Shown here: positions 26,956 through 34,530 of the stretch, piece after piece
Layout: each line of letters starts with the position of its first letter
How positions within the stretch are numbered: position 1 is the stretch's first letter
Assembly (NCBI RefSeq): GCF_001422735.1
Contig: NZ_LMLZ01000020.1
Span: forward strand, 715,272-779,271
Source: Acidovorax sp. Leaf78
Lineage (GTDB): Bacteria > Pseudomonadota > Gammaproteobacteria > Burkholderiales > Burkholderiaceae_C
Direction of reading: 5' to 3'
DNA: 64,000 nucleotides
Notes under the pieces: generated by a model
Seen by the model: the letters and a program-made list of their open reading frames with translations, nothing else
Told to the model about the DNA's origin: nothing
The model's database searches: none
Position numbers and translations under genes: made by a program

Positions 26956-27873
26956 ATGCAAAGACGACAGTTTTCCTTGGGCTTGATGGCCGCTGCAGCG
27001 GTACCTCTGTGGGGTTGTGCCGGCGCCGGCAATGCCGCCGGCGGGCCGGGTCGCGCTGCCGGCGGCCACATTGCGCGGGCCTGGAACGACACCCTGGCCG
27101 GCATCGAACGCACCGCCCAGGGCCGCCTCGGTGTGGCCATGCTCGACACCGGCACGGGCTTGGCGCTGGGCTGGCGCCAGGACGAGCGTTTTGCCATGGC
27201 CAGCACCTTCAAGGCGGTGCTGGCGGGCTGGATGCTGGCGCTGGTGGACCAGGGCAAGGAGCGGCTGGATGCGCGCGTGCACTACGCCGCGGCCGATGTG
27301 GTGGCGTATTCACCCGCCAGCGGCCCCCGCGCGGGCGACGGCGGCGGCCTGACGGTGGGCGAGCTGTGCGCCGCCACCGTGAGCCTGAGCGACAACACCG
27401 CCGCCAACGTGCTGCTGGCGCGCCACGGCGGGCCGGCCGGGTTCACCGCCTTCGTGCGGTCGCTGGGCGACGGCATGACCCGGCTGGACCGCACCGAGCC
27501 CACGCTGAACGAAGCCAAGGTGGGCGACCCGCGCGACACCACCACGCCGCTGGCCATGCTGCAGACCCTGCAGAAACTGGTGCTGGGCGACGTGCTCACC
27601 CCCGCGTCGCGCGCCTGGCTGCAGCGCTGGCTCGTGGAGACCAGCACCGGCGACAAGCGCCTGCGCGCCGGCGTGCCGGGCTGGAAGGTGGGGGACAAGA
27701 CGGGCACCACCAACAGCGGGACGTCCAACGACATCGCTGTGATGTGGCCGCCGGGTGGCGGGGCGCCGGTGGTGGTGACTTGCTACATCACCGCGTCGAC
27801 GGCGTCGTCTGAACAGCGCGATGCGGCGATTGCGCAGGTGGCGCGTGCGGTGGTGGCTGCCAGGCAGGGGTAG
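26956..27873 (+). CDS. Class A beta-lactamase, Tat/lipoprotein-type leader
   Basis: A 305-residue serine beta-lactamase that hydrolyses beta-lactams in the periplasm. All catalytic motifs are intact: S83-TF-K86, S145-D-N147, E181-PTL-N185 and K248-T-G. The leader MQRRQFSLGLMAAAAVPLWG has a twin arginine and is followed by a cysteine in an LWGC context, so Tat export and lipid anchoring are both possible. The ATG at 26956 is chosen because it starts this leader, although no clear ribosome binding site precedes it. The divergent AmpR-like gene suggests inducibility. The spectrum cannot be read from sequence alone. Confidence 0.93.
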   Translation: MQRRQFSLGLMAAAAVPLWGCAGAGNAAGGPGRAAGGHIARAWNDTLAGIERTAQGRLGVAMLDTGTGLALGWRQDERFAMASTFKAVLAGWMLALVDQGKERLDARVHYAAADVVAYSPASGPRAGDGGGLTVGELCAATVSLSDNTAANVLLARHGGPAGFTAFVRSLGDGMTRLDRTEPTLNEAKVGDPRDTTTPLAMLQTLQKLVLGDVLTPASRAWLQRWLVETSTGDKRLRAGVPGWKVGDKTGTTNSGTSNDIAVMWPPGGGAPVVVTCYITASTASSEQRDAAIAQVARAVVAARQG

Positions 27874-27907
27874 CTTTCAGTCCCGGTCAAGCCTCAGTCA
27901 CCGCTTC

Positions 27908-28147
27908 ACCGTTCGGGCTGAGCCTGTCGAAGCCTCTCTCGGCGCTTCGACGGAGCTCAGCGTGAACGGTTTGTGGTGATGGGGCTGGGCATGCGAACCA
28001 GGGATAGGTCTCAGTCACGGCAGACCGTTCGTGCTGTGTCTCAGCCGCCACCGACCGTTCGGGCTGAGTCTGAGTAGCCACCCACCGTTCGGGCTGAGCC
28101 TGTCGAAGCCTTGCGCGGCGCTTCGACGAGCTCAGCGTGAACGGGTG
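27908..28147. repeat. REP-like CCGTTCGGGCTGAGC repeat cluster
   Basis: Two long imperfect hairpins of about 63 bases (27908-27970 and 28083-28147) pair ACCGTTC...GCTGAGCCTGTCGAAGC with GCTTCGAC.GCTCAGC..GAACGGT. Between them (28024-28080) lie two partial units. This fills most of the 354-base gap between the beta-lactamase and argA. The unit is a widespread proteobacterial intergenic repeat by my recollection. Confidence 0.85.
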
Positions 28148-28227
28148 TGAGGTTGCCATGCCCTACGGTCAAGCCAACTGAAAACCGCAGACCGCAAACC
28201 GCACGTCGCACGGCGCAAACAAAAAAC

Positions 28228-29574
28228 TCAGAGCTTCTTCACCAGCACCTGGCTCCGGCGGTCCCAGTTGTACTTGCGCTTGCGTGCATCTGGCAGCCAG
28301 TCCGGGTCCACCGGCTGGAACCCGCGCTTGATGAACCAGTGCATGGTGCGGGTCGTCAGCACGAAAATGCTGTCCAGCCCCAGGATGCGGGCGCGCTGCT
28401 CGATGCGCTTGAGCAGCTTTTCGCCGTCGCCCGTGCCCTGGCTTTGCGGCGACACGGTCACCGCGGCCATCTCGGCCGTCCGGGCTTCGGGGTAGGGGTA
28501 GAGCGCTGCGCAGCCAAAGATCACGCCATCGTGTTCGATGATGGTGTAGGTGGCGATGTCGCGCTCGATCTCGGTGCGGTCGCGCTTGACCAGCGTGCCG
28601 TCCTTTTCGAACGGCTCGATCAGTTGCAGGATGCCGCCCACGTCGTCGATGGTGGCCTCGCGCAGTTCTTCGAGCTTTTCATCGATGACCATGGTGCCGA
28701 TGCCGTCGTGTACATACACCTCCAGCAGCAGCGAACCGTCCACCGCAAAAGGCAGGATGTGGCTGCGCTCCACGCCGGCCTTGCAGGCCTTCACGCAGTG
28801 CTGCAGGTAAAAGCCGGTGTCCGTGGGCGTTTGCGCCTCGGGCAGCGTGGCCAGCAGGGCCTGTGCGGCGGCCAGCGGCAGCTCGGTGTCGATGGGGTTG
28901 TCTTCGCTCTCGGGCTCGTTCGGCTGCATGCGGATGCCGGGCACCTCGGTCAAAAAGATCAGCTTGTCCGCGCGCAGCTCGATGGCCACGCTGGTGGCCA
29001 CTTCTTCCATGCTCAGGTTGAAGGCCTCGCCCGTGGGCGAGAAGCCGAAAGGCGACAGCAGCACCAGCGCCCCCATGTCCAGCGTGCGCTGGATGCCCGC
29101 CACGTCCACCTTGCGCACCAGGCCCGAGTGCTGAAAATCCACCCCGTCCACGATGCCCACCGGCCGCGCCGTGAGGAAGTTGCCCGAGATCACCCGCACC
29201 GTCGCGCCCGCCATGGGCGTGTTGGGCAGGCCCTGGCTGAACGCGGCCTCGATCTCGTAGCGCAGCTGGCCCGCGGCCTCCTGCGCGCAGTCAAGCGCCA
29301 CCGAGTCGGTGATGCGGATGCCGTGCGAGTATTTGGCCGCATGCCCCTTGGCCGCCAGCTGCTCGTTCACCTGCGGGCGAAAGCCGTGCACCAGCACGAT
29401 CTTCACGCCCATGGCCTGGATCAGCGCCAGGTCCTGCGCCAGGCTGTGCAGCTTGCCGGCCGCAATCGCCTCGCCCGTCAGGCCGATCACGAACGTCTGA
29501 TTGCGAAACTTGTGGATGTACGGCGCGACCGAGCGGAACCAGGGCACGAAGGTGAAATTGAAAACGGCGGACAT
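28228..29574 (-). CDS. argA: Amino-acid N-acetyltransferase (N-acetylglutamate synthase)
   Basis: A 448-residue enzyme making N-acetylglutamate from glutamate and acetyl-CoA, the first step of arginine synthesis. An amino-acid-kinase-like domain spans about residues 15-290 (FVIGLTGEAIAAGKLHSLAQ; KIVLVHGFRPQVNEQL) and binds arginine for feedback inhibition. The catalytic GNAT domain spans about 300-440 (CAALYPYPEARTAEMAAVTV; QGTGDGEKLLKRIE). The ATG at 29574 is preferred to an upstream in-frame start at 29739 because the family opens with this MSAVFNFTFVPWFR segment. It follows the AAA+/M41 gene by 88 bases on the same strand. Confidence 0.95.
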   Translation of the reverse strand: MSAVFNFTFVPWFRSVAPYIHKFRNQTFVIGLTGEAIAAGKLHSLAQDLALIQAMGVKIVLVHGFRPQVNEQLAAKGHAAKYSHGIRITDSVALDCAQEAAGQLRYEIEAAFSQGLPNTPMAGATVRVISGNFLTARPVGIVDGVDFQHSGLVRKVDVAGIQRTLDMGALVLLSPFGFSPTGEAFNLSMEEVATSVAIELRADKLIFLTEVPGIRMQPNEPESEDNPIDTELPLAAAQALLATLPEAQTPTDTGFYLQHCVKACKAGVERSHILPFAVDGSLLLEVYVHDGIGTMVIDEKLEELREATIDDVGGILQLIEPFEKDGTLVKRDRTEIERDIATYTIIEHDGVIFGCAALYPYPEARTAEMAAVTVSPQSQGTGDGEKLLKRIEQRARILGLDSIFVLTTRTMHWFIKRGFQPVDPDWLPDARKRKYNWDRRSQVLVKKL

Positions 29575-29662
29575 GGCGGGTGGTGTGTGAAAGCCTGCGG
29601 TGTAAATCCGCTGTAGGCGCGCATCATAAGCATGCAGGGCATCCTTGTGGTGACCGCGCGCC

Positions 29663-31825
29663 TCATTGCGTGGCGCCGTGGCGCTGAAACAGCGCCAGCC
29701 GCTCGGCAAAGGGCTCCAGAACCAGCGAATCTTCCGCACCGCCGCACGACCCGGGCCGCACGGCGAGCGTCAGGCCCTGGGCCGCCAGCAGCGCCTGCAT
29801 CTCGTCCTGCGCGATCATGCCGTGGTCCATCAGCGCACCCACCAGCGCGTTCAGCGCGGGCTGGTGGCCGTGCAGCAGCGCCTGGGTGCGCTGGTACTGG
29901 GACTGCAGCAGGGCCTCGATGGCGGCATTGCTGGGGCCGACGTCGGTGTTGATGTGGTTGTCCATCTCCACCGTGGCGTCGGTGCGGCTGATGCGCGCGC
30001 CAAAGCCGTGGTGGCGCACGTAGCGCGCGGCCTCGGCGGTCACCTGCTTGTAGTCCTGCTCGGCGCCCGTGGTGCAGGCCATCTCGCCGAACACCAGCTC
30101 TTCGGCCACGCGGCCGGCCAGGCCCACGCACATCATGTCCAGCGCATTCTGGCGCGTGGTGACCTTCAGGCCCGCAAAGCTGTTGTAGCCGCCCTCGAAC
30201 GAGGCGATGTTGATCTTCACCTCCTGCGGGGCCTGGCCGAACAGCAGGCAGTAGACCAAAGCATGCCCGGCCTCGTGCACCGCCAGCAGCGCGCGAAAAT
30301 CCGCGTTGGCGCGCTGCTTGAGGCGGTTGAGCTCCAGCGCCACCGCGAACTGGCGCTCGTGCGTGCCGCCGTGGGCGTCGGTGCCTTGCACGGCCAGGTG
30401 GCGGCGGTCTGCCGCGAGGTGGATGGCGAACACCTGCGACAGCGGCAGCGCTTGCTCCATCACCCACAGCGTGGCCTTGACCAGATTCGCGCTCAGGATG
30501 GCGTGCACCGACGAGAACAGGGGCCGCGTGCCCTGCGCGGGGAAGACCGCGTTGGCGTAGATCTCGCGCTGCACGTCCTCTCCGATCGCAAAGCGCACGC
30601 CGCACTGGGCGGCCACGTCCTGCACGTAGCGGTCGCACAGCTGGCGGATCAGCAGCTCGTACGTGGCGCGGCTGAAGGATGGGTAGATCACATGCTCGTT
30701 GCCCAGCCGCGCGATCTGCTCGGGCTTGAAGCGCTCGGACAGCGCCTTCTTCACATCGATGATGGACAGCTTGCGCGTGAGGCGGTGAAAGATGTCGGCG
30801 TCGGTATCGCAGTCTTCCACGCGCTGCGCGGTCTCGTGGTACATCTCGTCGAGGTTGCCGCACACGAAGACCAGCAGCCGGCTGTAGTCGGTCTCCCACG
30901 ACTGGTTGGAGCGCTGGAACTCCATGTACATCGCCAGCACCTTGGCCGAAGGCCATTGCATGATCTCGGCCAGGGGTTCGGAGAGCTTGAGCATGCGCTT
31001 GAGCTCCTGCGCGTCCCATGCGTCGAGCTGAAAGCGGTAGGGCTTCTTGCCCGCGCGTTCGTTCTCGTCGTCCTCGGCGCGCTCGGCCTCGTAGTGGCTG
31101 TCGGCCAGCTTGCGTTCGATGTTGGACAGGGCCGTCAGCGCGGGCGGCAGGCGCCCGTCCGACAGCAGGGACCACACGTCCTGGTAGCGCTCGACCTTGG
31201 CCTCTTCGCCCTTGCGGTCCACCGTGCGAAAGCGCTGGAACTCGTCCAGCACCAGCATGCCCGGCGCACCTTCGGAGATGCCGGAGTCCGCCAGCATGCC
31301 GGAGATGGTAGAGCTGCGGTAGCCCGCGCCGTGGCTGAAGCCGTCCATCTGCACTTCGACAAAGCGGTCGTAGAAGCCCAGCAGCTGGGCCAGGCGCCGC
31401 GTGAGCTGCGTCTTGCCCGTGCCGGTCAGGCCCCACAGGCAGACGATGACCGGGCGGCGGATGAGCTGCGGCAGCACGTACCAGGCGCGCACCGCATCGA
31501 TCACGCGGTCAATGACCTCGTCGATGCCGACGAGCTCGGTCTTGAGTTGCGCCGCGGTGTCGGCCAGGTGCTGCTGGCGCTGGGCCAGTTCGGCGGCGGT
31601 GGGCAGCCGGTGTGTTGGCACAGCCGCTGCACTGTGCGCGGGTGGCAGCCCGTGCAGGGCCACAGTGGCGTCCACGTGCAGCGTGCGGGGTTCCGTCGGG
31701 TCGGGCGTTGCCCTGGATGCAGGTTGTCCTGGGTGCCCGGGTTGTCCTGGGTACCCAGGTTGGGCGGGGCCCCACGGCGCCCGCGTGTCCGCCAGTGCGG
31801 CGGTGGGATGGTGGTTGTCAGTCAT
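29663..31825 (-). CDS. Soluble AAA+ ATPase fused to M41 (FtsH-type) metallopeptidase domain
   Basis: A 720-residue predicted ATP-dependent protease. The N-terminus has a Gly/Pro-rich stretch (residues 16-36) and a helical region. The AAA+ domain has Walker A G132-LTGTGK-T139 and Walker B MLVLDEF at 190-196, with the order of a ClpX/ClpB-C-like module. The C-terminal domain is M41-like: zinc motif H517-EAG-H521 and a distal TGAEQDYKQVT segment that supplies the third ligand aspartate as in FtsH. Unlike FtsH there is no membrane helix, and the AAA+ type is not the FtsH type. A small basic protein gene overlaps its start by 8 bases. Substrates are unknown. Confidence 0.88.
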   Translation of the reverse strand: MTDNHHPTAALADTRAPWGPAQPGYPGQPGHPGQPASRATPDPTEPRTLHVDATVALHGLPPAHSAAAVPTHRLPTAAELAQRQQHLADTAAQLKTELVGIDEVIDRVIDAVRAWYVLPQLIRRPVIVCLWGLTGTGKTQLTRRLAQLLGFYDRFVEVQMDGFSHGAGYRSSTISGMLADSGISEGAPGMLVLDEFQRFRTVDRKGEEAKVERYQDVWSLLSDGRLPPALTALSNIERKLADSHYEAERAEDDENERAGKKPYRFQLDAWDAQELKRMLKLSEPLAEIMQWPSAKVLAMYMEFQRSNQSWETDYSRLLVFVCGNLDEMYHETAQRVEDCDTDADIFHRLTRKLSIIDVKKALSERFKPEQIARLGNEHVIYPSFSRATYELLIRQLCDRYVQDVAAQCGVRFAIGEDVQREIYANAVFPAQGTRPLFSSVHAILSANLVKATLWVMEQALPLSQVFAIHLAADRRHLAVQGTDAHGGTHERQFAVALELNRLKQRANADFRALLAVHEAGHALVYCLLFGQAPQEVKINIASFEGGYNSFAGLKVTTRQNALDMMCVGLAGRVAEELVFGEMACTTGAEQDYKQVTAEAARYVRHHGFGARISRTDATVEMDNHINTDVGPSNAAIEALLQSQYQRTQALLHGHQPALNALVGALMDHGMIAQDEMQALLAAQGLTLAVRPGSCGGAEDSLVLEPFAERLALFQRHGATQ

Positions 31826-32066
31826 GGAAAGAAAAGTCTGTTCGTGTCGCCTTGCGCAGGGCGACCTTGTCCGCGCGGCGCTGGGCGCCGGCGCTTCGGA
31901 TGTGCTTGCCTGCCGCGCTCGACAGGCTGCGCTGGGCCAGCGCAGTGGCCACAGGGTTTCGGGGCGGGCCCGAGGCCTCGAGCTTCAGAACCAGGGGCTG
32001 CTTCATGCGGCGCAGCTTCTTGACTTGACCCTGGGCAAAGGCCCGAGAGATTTTTTGAGCACTCAT
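31818..32066 (-). CDS. Small basic protein coupled to the AAA+/M41 protease
   Basis: An 82-residue, strongly basic protein beginning MSAQKISRAFAQGQVKKLRR, with no cysteine, membrane helix or signal peptide. A GGAG lies 5 bases upstream of the ATG at 32066, which decides the start over an earlier in-frame ATG. The stop lies within the first codons of the protease gene (8-base overlap), so translation is coupled. Composition and size fit a nucleic-acid or ribosome-binding protein or a protease adaptor; both ideas are inference. I recognise no family. Its ribosome binding site lies in one arm of a long leader stem (32067-32124). Confidence 0.65.
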   Translation of the reverse strand: MSAQKISRAFAQGQVKKLRRMKQPLVLKLEASGPPRNPVATALAQRSLSSAAGKHIRSAGAQRRADKVALRKATRTDFSFHD

Positions 32067-32124
32067 GTGCACTCCACAAACAAAAAACCCCGGCAAGGTA
32101 GCCAGGGCTTGTGGAGCGCTGCAC
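32067..32124 (-). promoter_or_regulatory. Leader stem covering the ribosome binding site of the small basic gene
   Basis: GTGCACTCCACAA (32067-32079) pairs with TTGTGGAGCGCTGCAC (32109-32124) with one 3-base bulge. On the minus-strand RNA the 3' arm contains the GGAG used by the gene at 32066, and the loop holds the terminator hairpin. Folding would hide the ribosome binding site. Confidence 0.6.
32082..32107 (-). terminator. Intrinsic terminator within the protease operon leader
   Basis: Minus-strand RNA reads CCCUGGC-UACCUU-GCCGGGG-UUUUUU: a 7-bp stem with one G-U pair, a 6-base loop and six Us. It lies only 16 bases upstream of the small basic gene, so unregulated transcripts would stop before the operon. 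Confidence 0.75.
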
Positions 32125-32152
32125 GGGGTGCAATAGCGCGCTTGTGGGCCTT

Positions 32153-32197
32153 GGCTGGACTTGTGAATGCACAGTCCAGCCGGGGCGGTGGACTGTG
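32153..32197 (-). promoter_or_regulatory. Mutually exclusive leader hairpins
   Basis: Hairpin 1 pairs 32189-32197 with 32170-32178 (CACAGTCCA and complement, 9 bp). Hairpin 2 pairs 32173-32181 with 32153-32161 (GGCTGGACT and complement, 9 bp). They share bases 32173-32178, so only one can form at a time, as in attenuator leaders. Confidence 0.65.
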
Positions 32198-32198
32198 G

Positions 32199-32228
32199 TC
32201 AGGTGATTGCGGACAAAGGAACAAACAT
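32199..32228 (-). CDS. Nine-codon leader peptide (candidate)
   Basis: Encodes MFVPLSAIT. A strong GGAGG (32237-32241) lies 8 bases upstream of the ATG, unusual for a chance short frame. The stop codon sits directly before hairpin 1, so a ribosome ending here would cover its first arm and favour hairpin 2. The peptide has no run of one regulatory amino acid, so stalling, if any, would depend on another signal. Confidence 0.5.
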   Translation of the reverse strand: MFVPLSAIT

Positions 32229-32296
32229 AGCGGTGACCTCCAGTGGTTTCAGCGGCTGCGTGGCGGTGTGCCCGTGGCTGAAAGAAAGAAGCGCGA

Positions 32297-32325
32297 ATTG
32301 TGGCGAGGGCTCTGCGGCTTGGCAA
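32297..32325 (-). promoter_or_regulatory. Promoter of the leader-protease operon
   Basis: On the minus strand TTGCCA (32320-32325), a 17-base spacer and CACAAT (32297-32302) resemble a sigma-70 promoter. Transcription would start near 32290, giving a leader of about 225 bases before the small basic gene. The rest of the 32067-32434 gap shows no other gene. Confidence 0.55.
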
Positions 32326-32434
32326 GCGCTCAGGGCCGTCGCAGCCTGCATCTGTCGCATGAAAAGCACAGTGCGCCGCAGCCGGCGGGTGTCCCTGGTT
32401 GCCGTGGGGCAGGGCGGGGTAGGTGCGTGCCGGG

Positions 32435-34312
32435 CTAGGCCTGGCGGCGGTAGCTCCACCCGGCCGCGTGCAGCCATTCCTGCTGGTCGCGCGCCTCCAC
32501 CACCAGCTCGACCAAGTCGCGGCCGTCGTTCAGGGGTACCTGCACTGTCATGCCCGCGCGGTCGGGTGACAGCGGCAGCAAGAACTGGCTGTCGTCCCAG
32601 AACAGGTAGCCGGGCAGGTCGGGCAGTTCGCGGAGCGTCGCTGCGGGCACGCCGAACGCCAGCGGAATCGATTCGGGCGCTTCGTTCGCCAACAGCCAGT
32701 GGCTGTCCAGGCGTGCCACCCACTGCGCGGGCAAGGGCGCGGCGGCGCGGGGCATCTGCTGCGCCATGGGCATGGTCACCCAGTAGTGCCCGGCGGTGGC
32801 GGGCTCGCGCGACAGCAGGTAGCGGCGGCCGTCGGCCTGCTCCCAGCGGTACTGGGTGCGCGGCTGCGCGTCGGACCACCACCAGCCGTCGCTGCGCAGG
32901 CGCAGCCCGGCGCTCAGCATCGTCCAGCTCCTGGCCTCGGCCGACCATACCCACAGGTCGATCTGCTGGCTGTCGGGCGAGGTGGCTTTCAAGGGCTTGG
33001 CGGACCGGCCGTAGATGCCCAGCACCGCGTCGACCGCGCTGGCCGAAGAGGTGGCCAGTGACGGGGCCGCAGTCGACACCTTGGGCGGCAGCGCTGCGAG
33101 CTGCCCGGTCTCCTGCAGCGCCCGCAGCAGGATGCCTTCGGCCACCGGCCCGGGCTTGAAGGCCGATGCGCTGCCGGTGATCAGCAGCGCCAGGCCCGCC
33201 TGCGGCAGCACGTAGAAGTCGCTCGAATAGAACATGGTGCCGCCGCTCTTTTGCCAGGCCAGCACGCCCGCGGCAGACAGGCCCTGCTGCTGCGCGCTGT
33301 CCCACCCCAGGCCCCACTGCCAGTCGGGCGTCAGGTCGGCGCGCAGGCCCGGGTTCTGGCTGCGGCCCATCTCCAGCACGCCAGCCTTGGAGACGACGCG
33401 CCGGCCGTCGTATTCGCCGCCCTGCAGCAGCATGGTGGCCAGCTTCATCATGTCGCCGGGCGTGGTGCACAGCCCGCCGGTGGCGTGGCCCATCACGAAC
33501 TCCTGGCCCTGGCGCTGCTTGCGGATGTAGCCGTGGGCGAAGCTGCCCTCGGGCAGCGGCAGCAGGGTGTAGCCCGAGCGGGCCATGCCCAGCGGGTTGA
33601 GCAGGGCCGACTGCACGAAGGCCGGGTAGGTCTGCCCGGTCACTGCAAGCACGATGCGCTCGATCAGCGTGAAGCCGTCGTTGCAGTAGACCGCCAGCGC
33701 CCCGGGCGCGTGCTTGAGGTGGGCGTCGGCCAGCGCTTCTTCCAGCTCGGCGGCATAGCCTGGCAGCGGCGCGGTGGCGAACAGGTTGTGCGTGTGCGTG
33801 CCCGGCAGCCCTGATGCATGGCTGAGCAGGTGGCGCACGGTGATGTCGCGGTAGCCCGGCGACAGCATGGTGAACTGCGGCAGGTAGCGCACCACCGGCG
33901 CATCGAGCTGCACCAGCTGCCGGTCCACCAGCACCATCACGGCCAGCGCCGCCACCACCTTGCTCACGGAGCCCACGTTGAAGCGCGTGTCCGGCGTCGC
34001 CAGCGCGCGGGTGGTGTCGTCCAGCACGCCGAAGGCCTCCTGCCACACCAGCCGGTCGCCCTGCAGCAGGGCGACGGAGGCCGCCCGCGCCTCACCGCGC
34101 TGCATGGCTTGGCGGATTTCGCTGCGGCCCCAGGCCATGGTGGCCGCGAGCGTGGGGCCGGGGTTGCCGGTGCCTCCACAGGCCGGCAGCAGGGGCGCCA
34201 GGGTGGCGGCGCCGGCCCACGCCAGCCAGTCGCGGCGCGAGGGGTGCGGGGGCTGTGCGGGCGTCGCGCTGTCGTCCGGTGAAAACGGGGTGGCTGATGT
34301 CTGCGGGAGCAT
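32435..34312 (-). CDS. Serine hydrolase of the beta-lactamase/penicillin-binding (class C) family
   Basis: A 625-residue exported enzyme. The leader has a Tat motif SRRDWL (residues 25-30) and a lipobox-like LLPAC ending at C45, so it is probably a lipoprotein. The hydrolase domain (about 55-400) carries S115-VS-K118 and a YCN motif in AVYCNDGF; HATGG.CTTPGDMMKLA is also typical. About 200 further residues form an extra C-terminal domain rich in Trp and Leu. Members act as esterases, D-aminopeptidases or carboxypeptidases, so the substrate is open. The start at 34312 is preferred over one 183 bases upstream, which has no coding character. Confidence 0.87.
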   Translation of the reverse strand: MLPQTSATPFSPDDSATPAQPPHPSRRDWLAWAGAATLAPLLPACGGTGNPGPTLAATMAWGRSEIRQAMQRGEARAASVALLQGDRLVWQEAFGVLDDTTRALATPDTRFNVGSVSKVVAALAVMVLVDRQLVQLDAPVVRYLPQFTMLSPGYRDITVRHLLSHASGLPGTHTHNLFATAPLPGYAAELEEALADAHLKHAPGALAVYCNDGFTLIERIVLAVTGQTYPAFVQSALLNPLGMARSGYTLLPLPEGSFAHGYIRKQRQGQEFVMGHATGGLCTTPGDMMKLATMLLQGGEYDGRRVVSKAGVLEMGRSQNPGLRADLTPDWQWGLGWDSAQQQGLSAAGVLAWQKSGGTMFYSSDFYVLPQAGLALLITGSASAFKPGPVAEGILLRALQETGQLAALPPKVSTAAPSLATSSASAVDAVLGIYGRSAKPLKATSPDSQQIDLWVWSAEARSWTMLSAGLRLRSDGWWWSDAQPRTQYRWEQADGRRYLLSREPATAGHYWVTMPMAQQMPRAAAPLPAQWVARLDSHWLLANEAPESIPLAFGVPAATLRELPDLPGYLFWDDSQFLLPLSPDRAGMTVQVPLNDGRDLVELVVEARDQQEWLHAAGWSYRRQA

Positions 34313-34530
34313 GCGGTCAAAATCCTGAGGGGCACCCGCCACGCAGACATCGTCGGGGCGGAATGGGGTGTGCGCATTACATCCTGAAATCCACCCCATC
34401 AAAAAGTAGCACTCGGCAAAAAGACGGCACCGAGCGGGGCCTGCGCGGGTGCCGTGCGAGGTGCGGCGCGGCGGTGCGCATGGCCTGTGTTGCACAGGGC
34501 CAACGCCTGCCTCCGATAATGCGTGCCTTC

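Noticed and set aside
27908..28147. Cluster of inverted repeats as an integron attC or attachment site
   Set aside because: The units match a common REP-like intergenic repeat, with no integrase gene or attC core sites nearby.
29666..32023. 785-codon plus-strand frame opposite the AAA+/M41 gene
   Set aside because: The minus-strand protein has clear catalytic motifs; the plus-strand translation has none.
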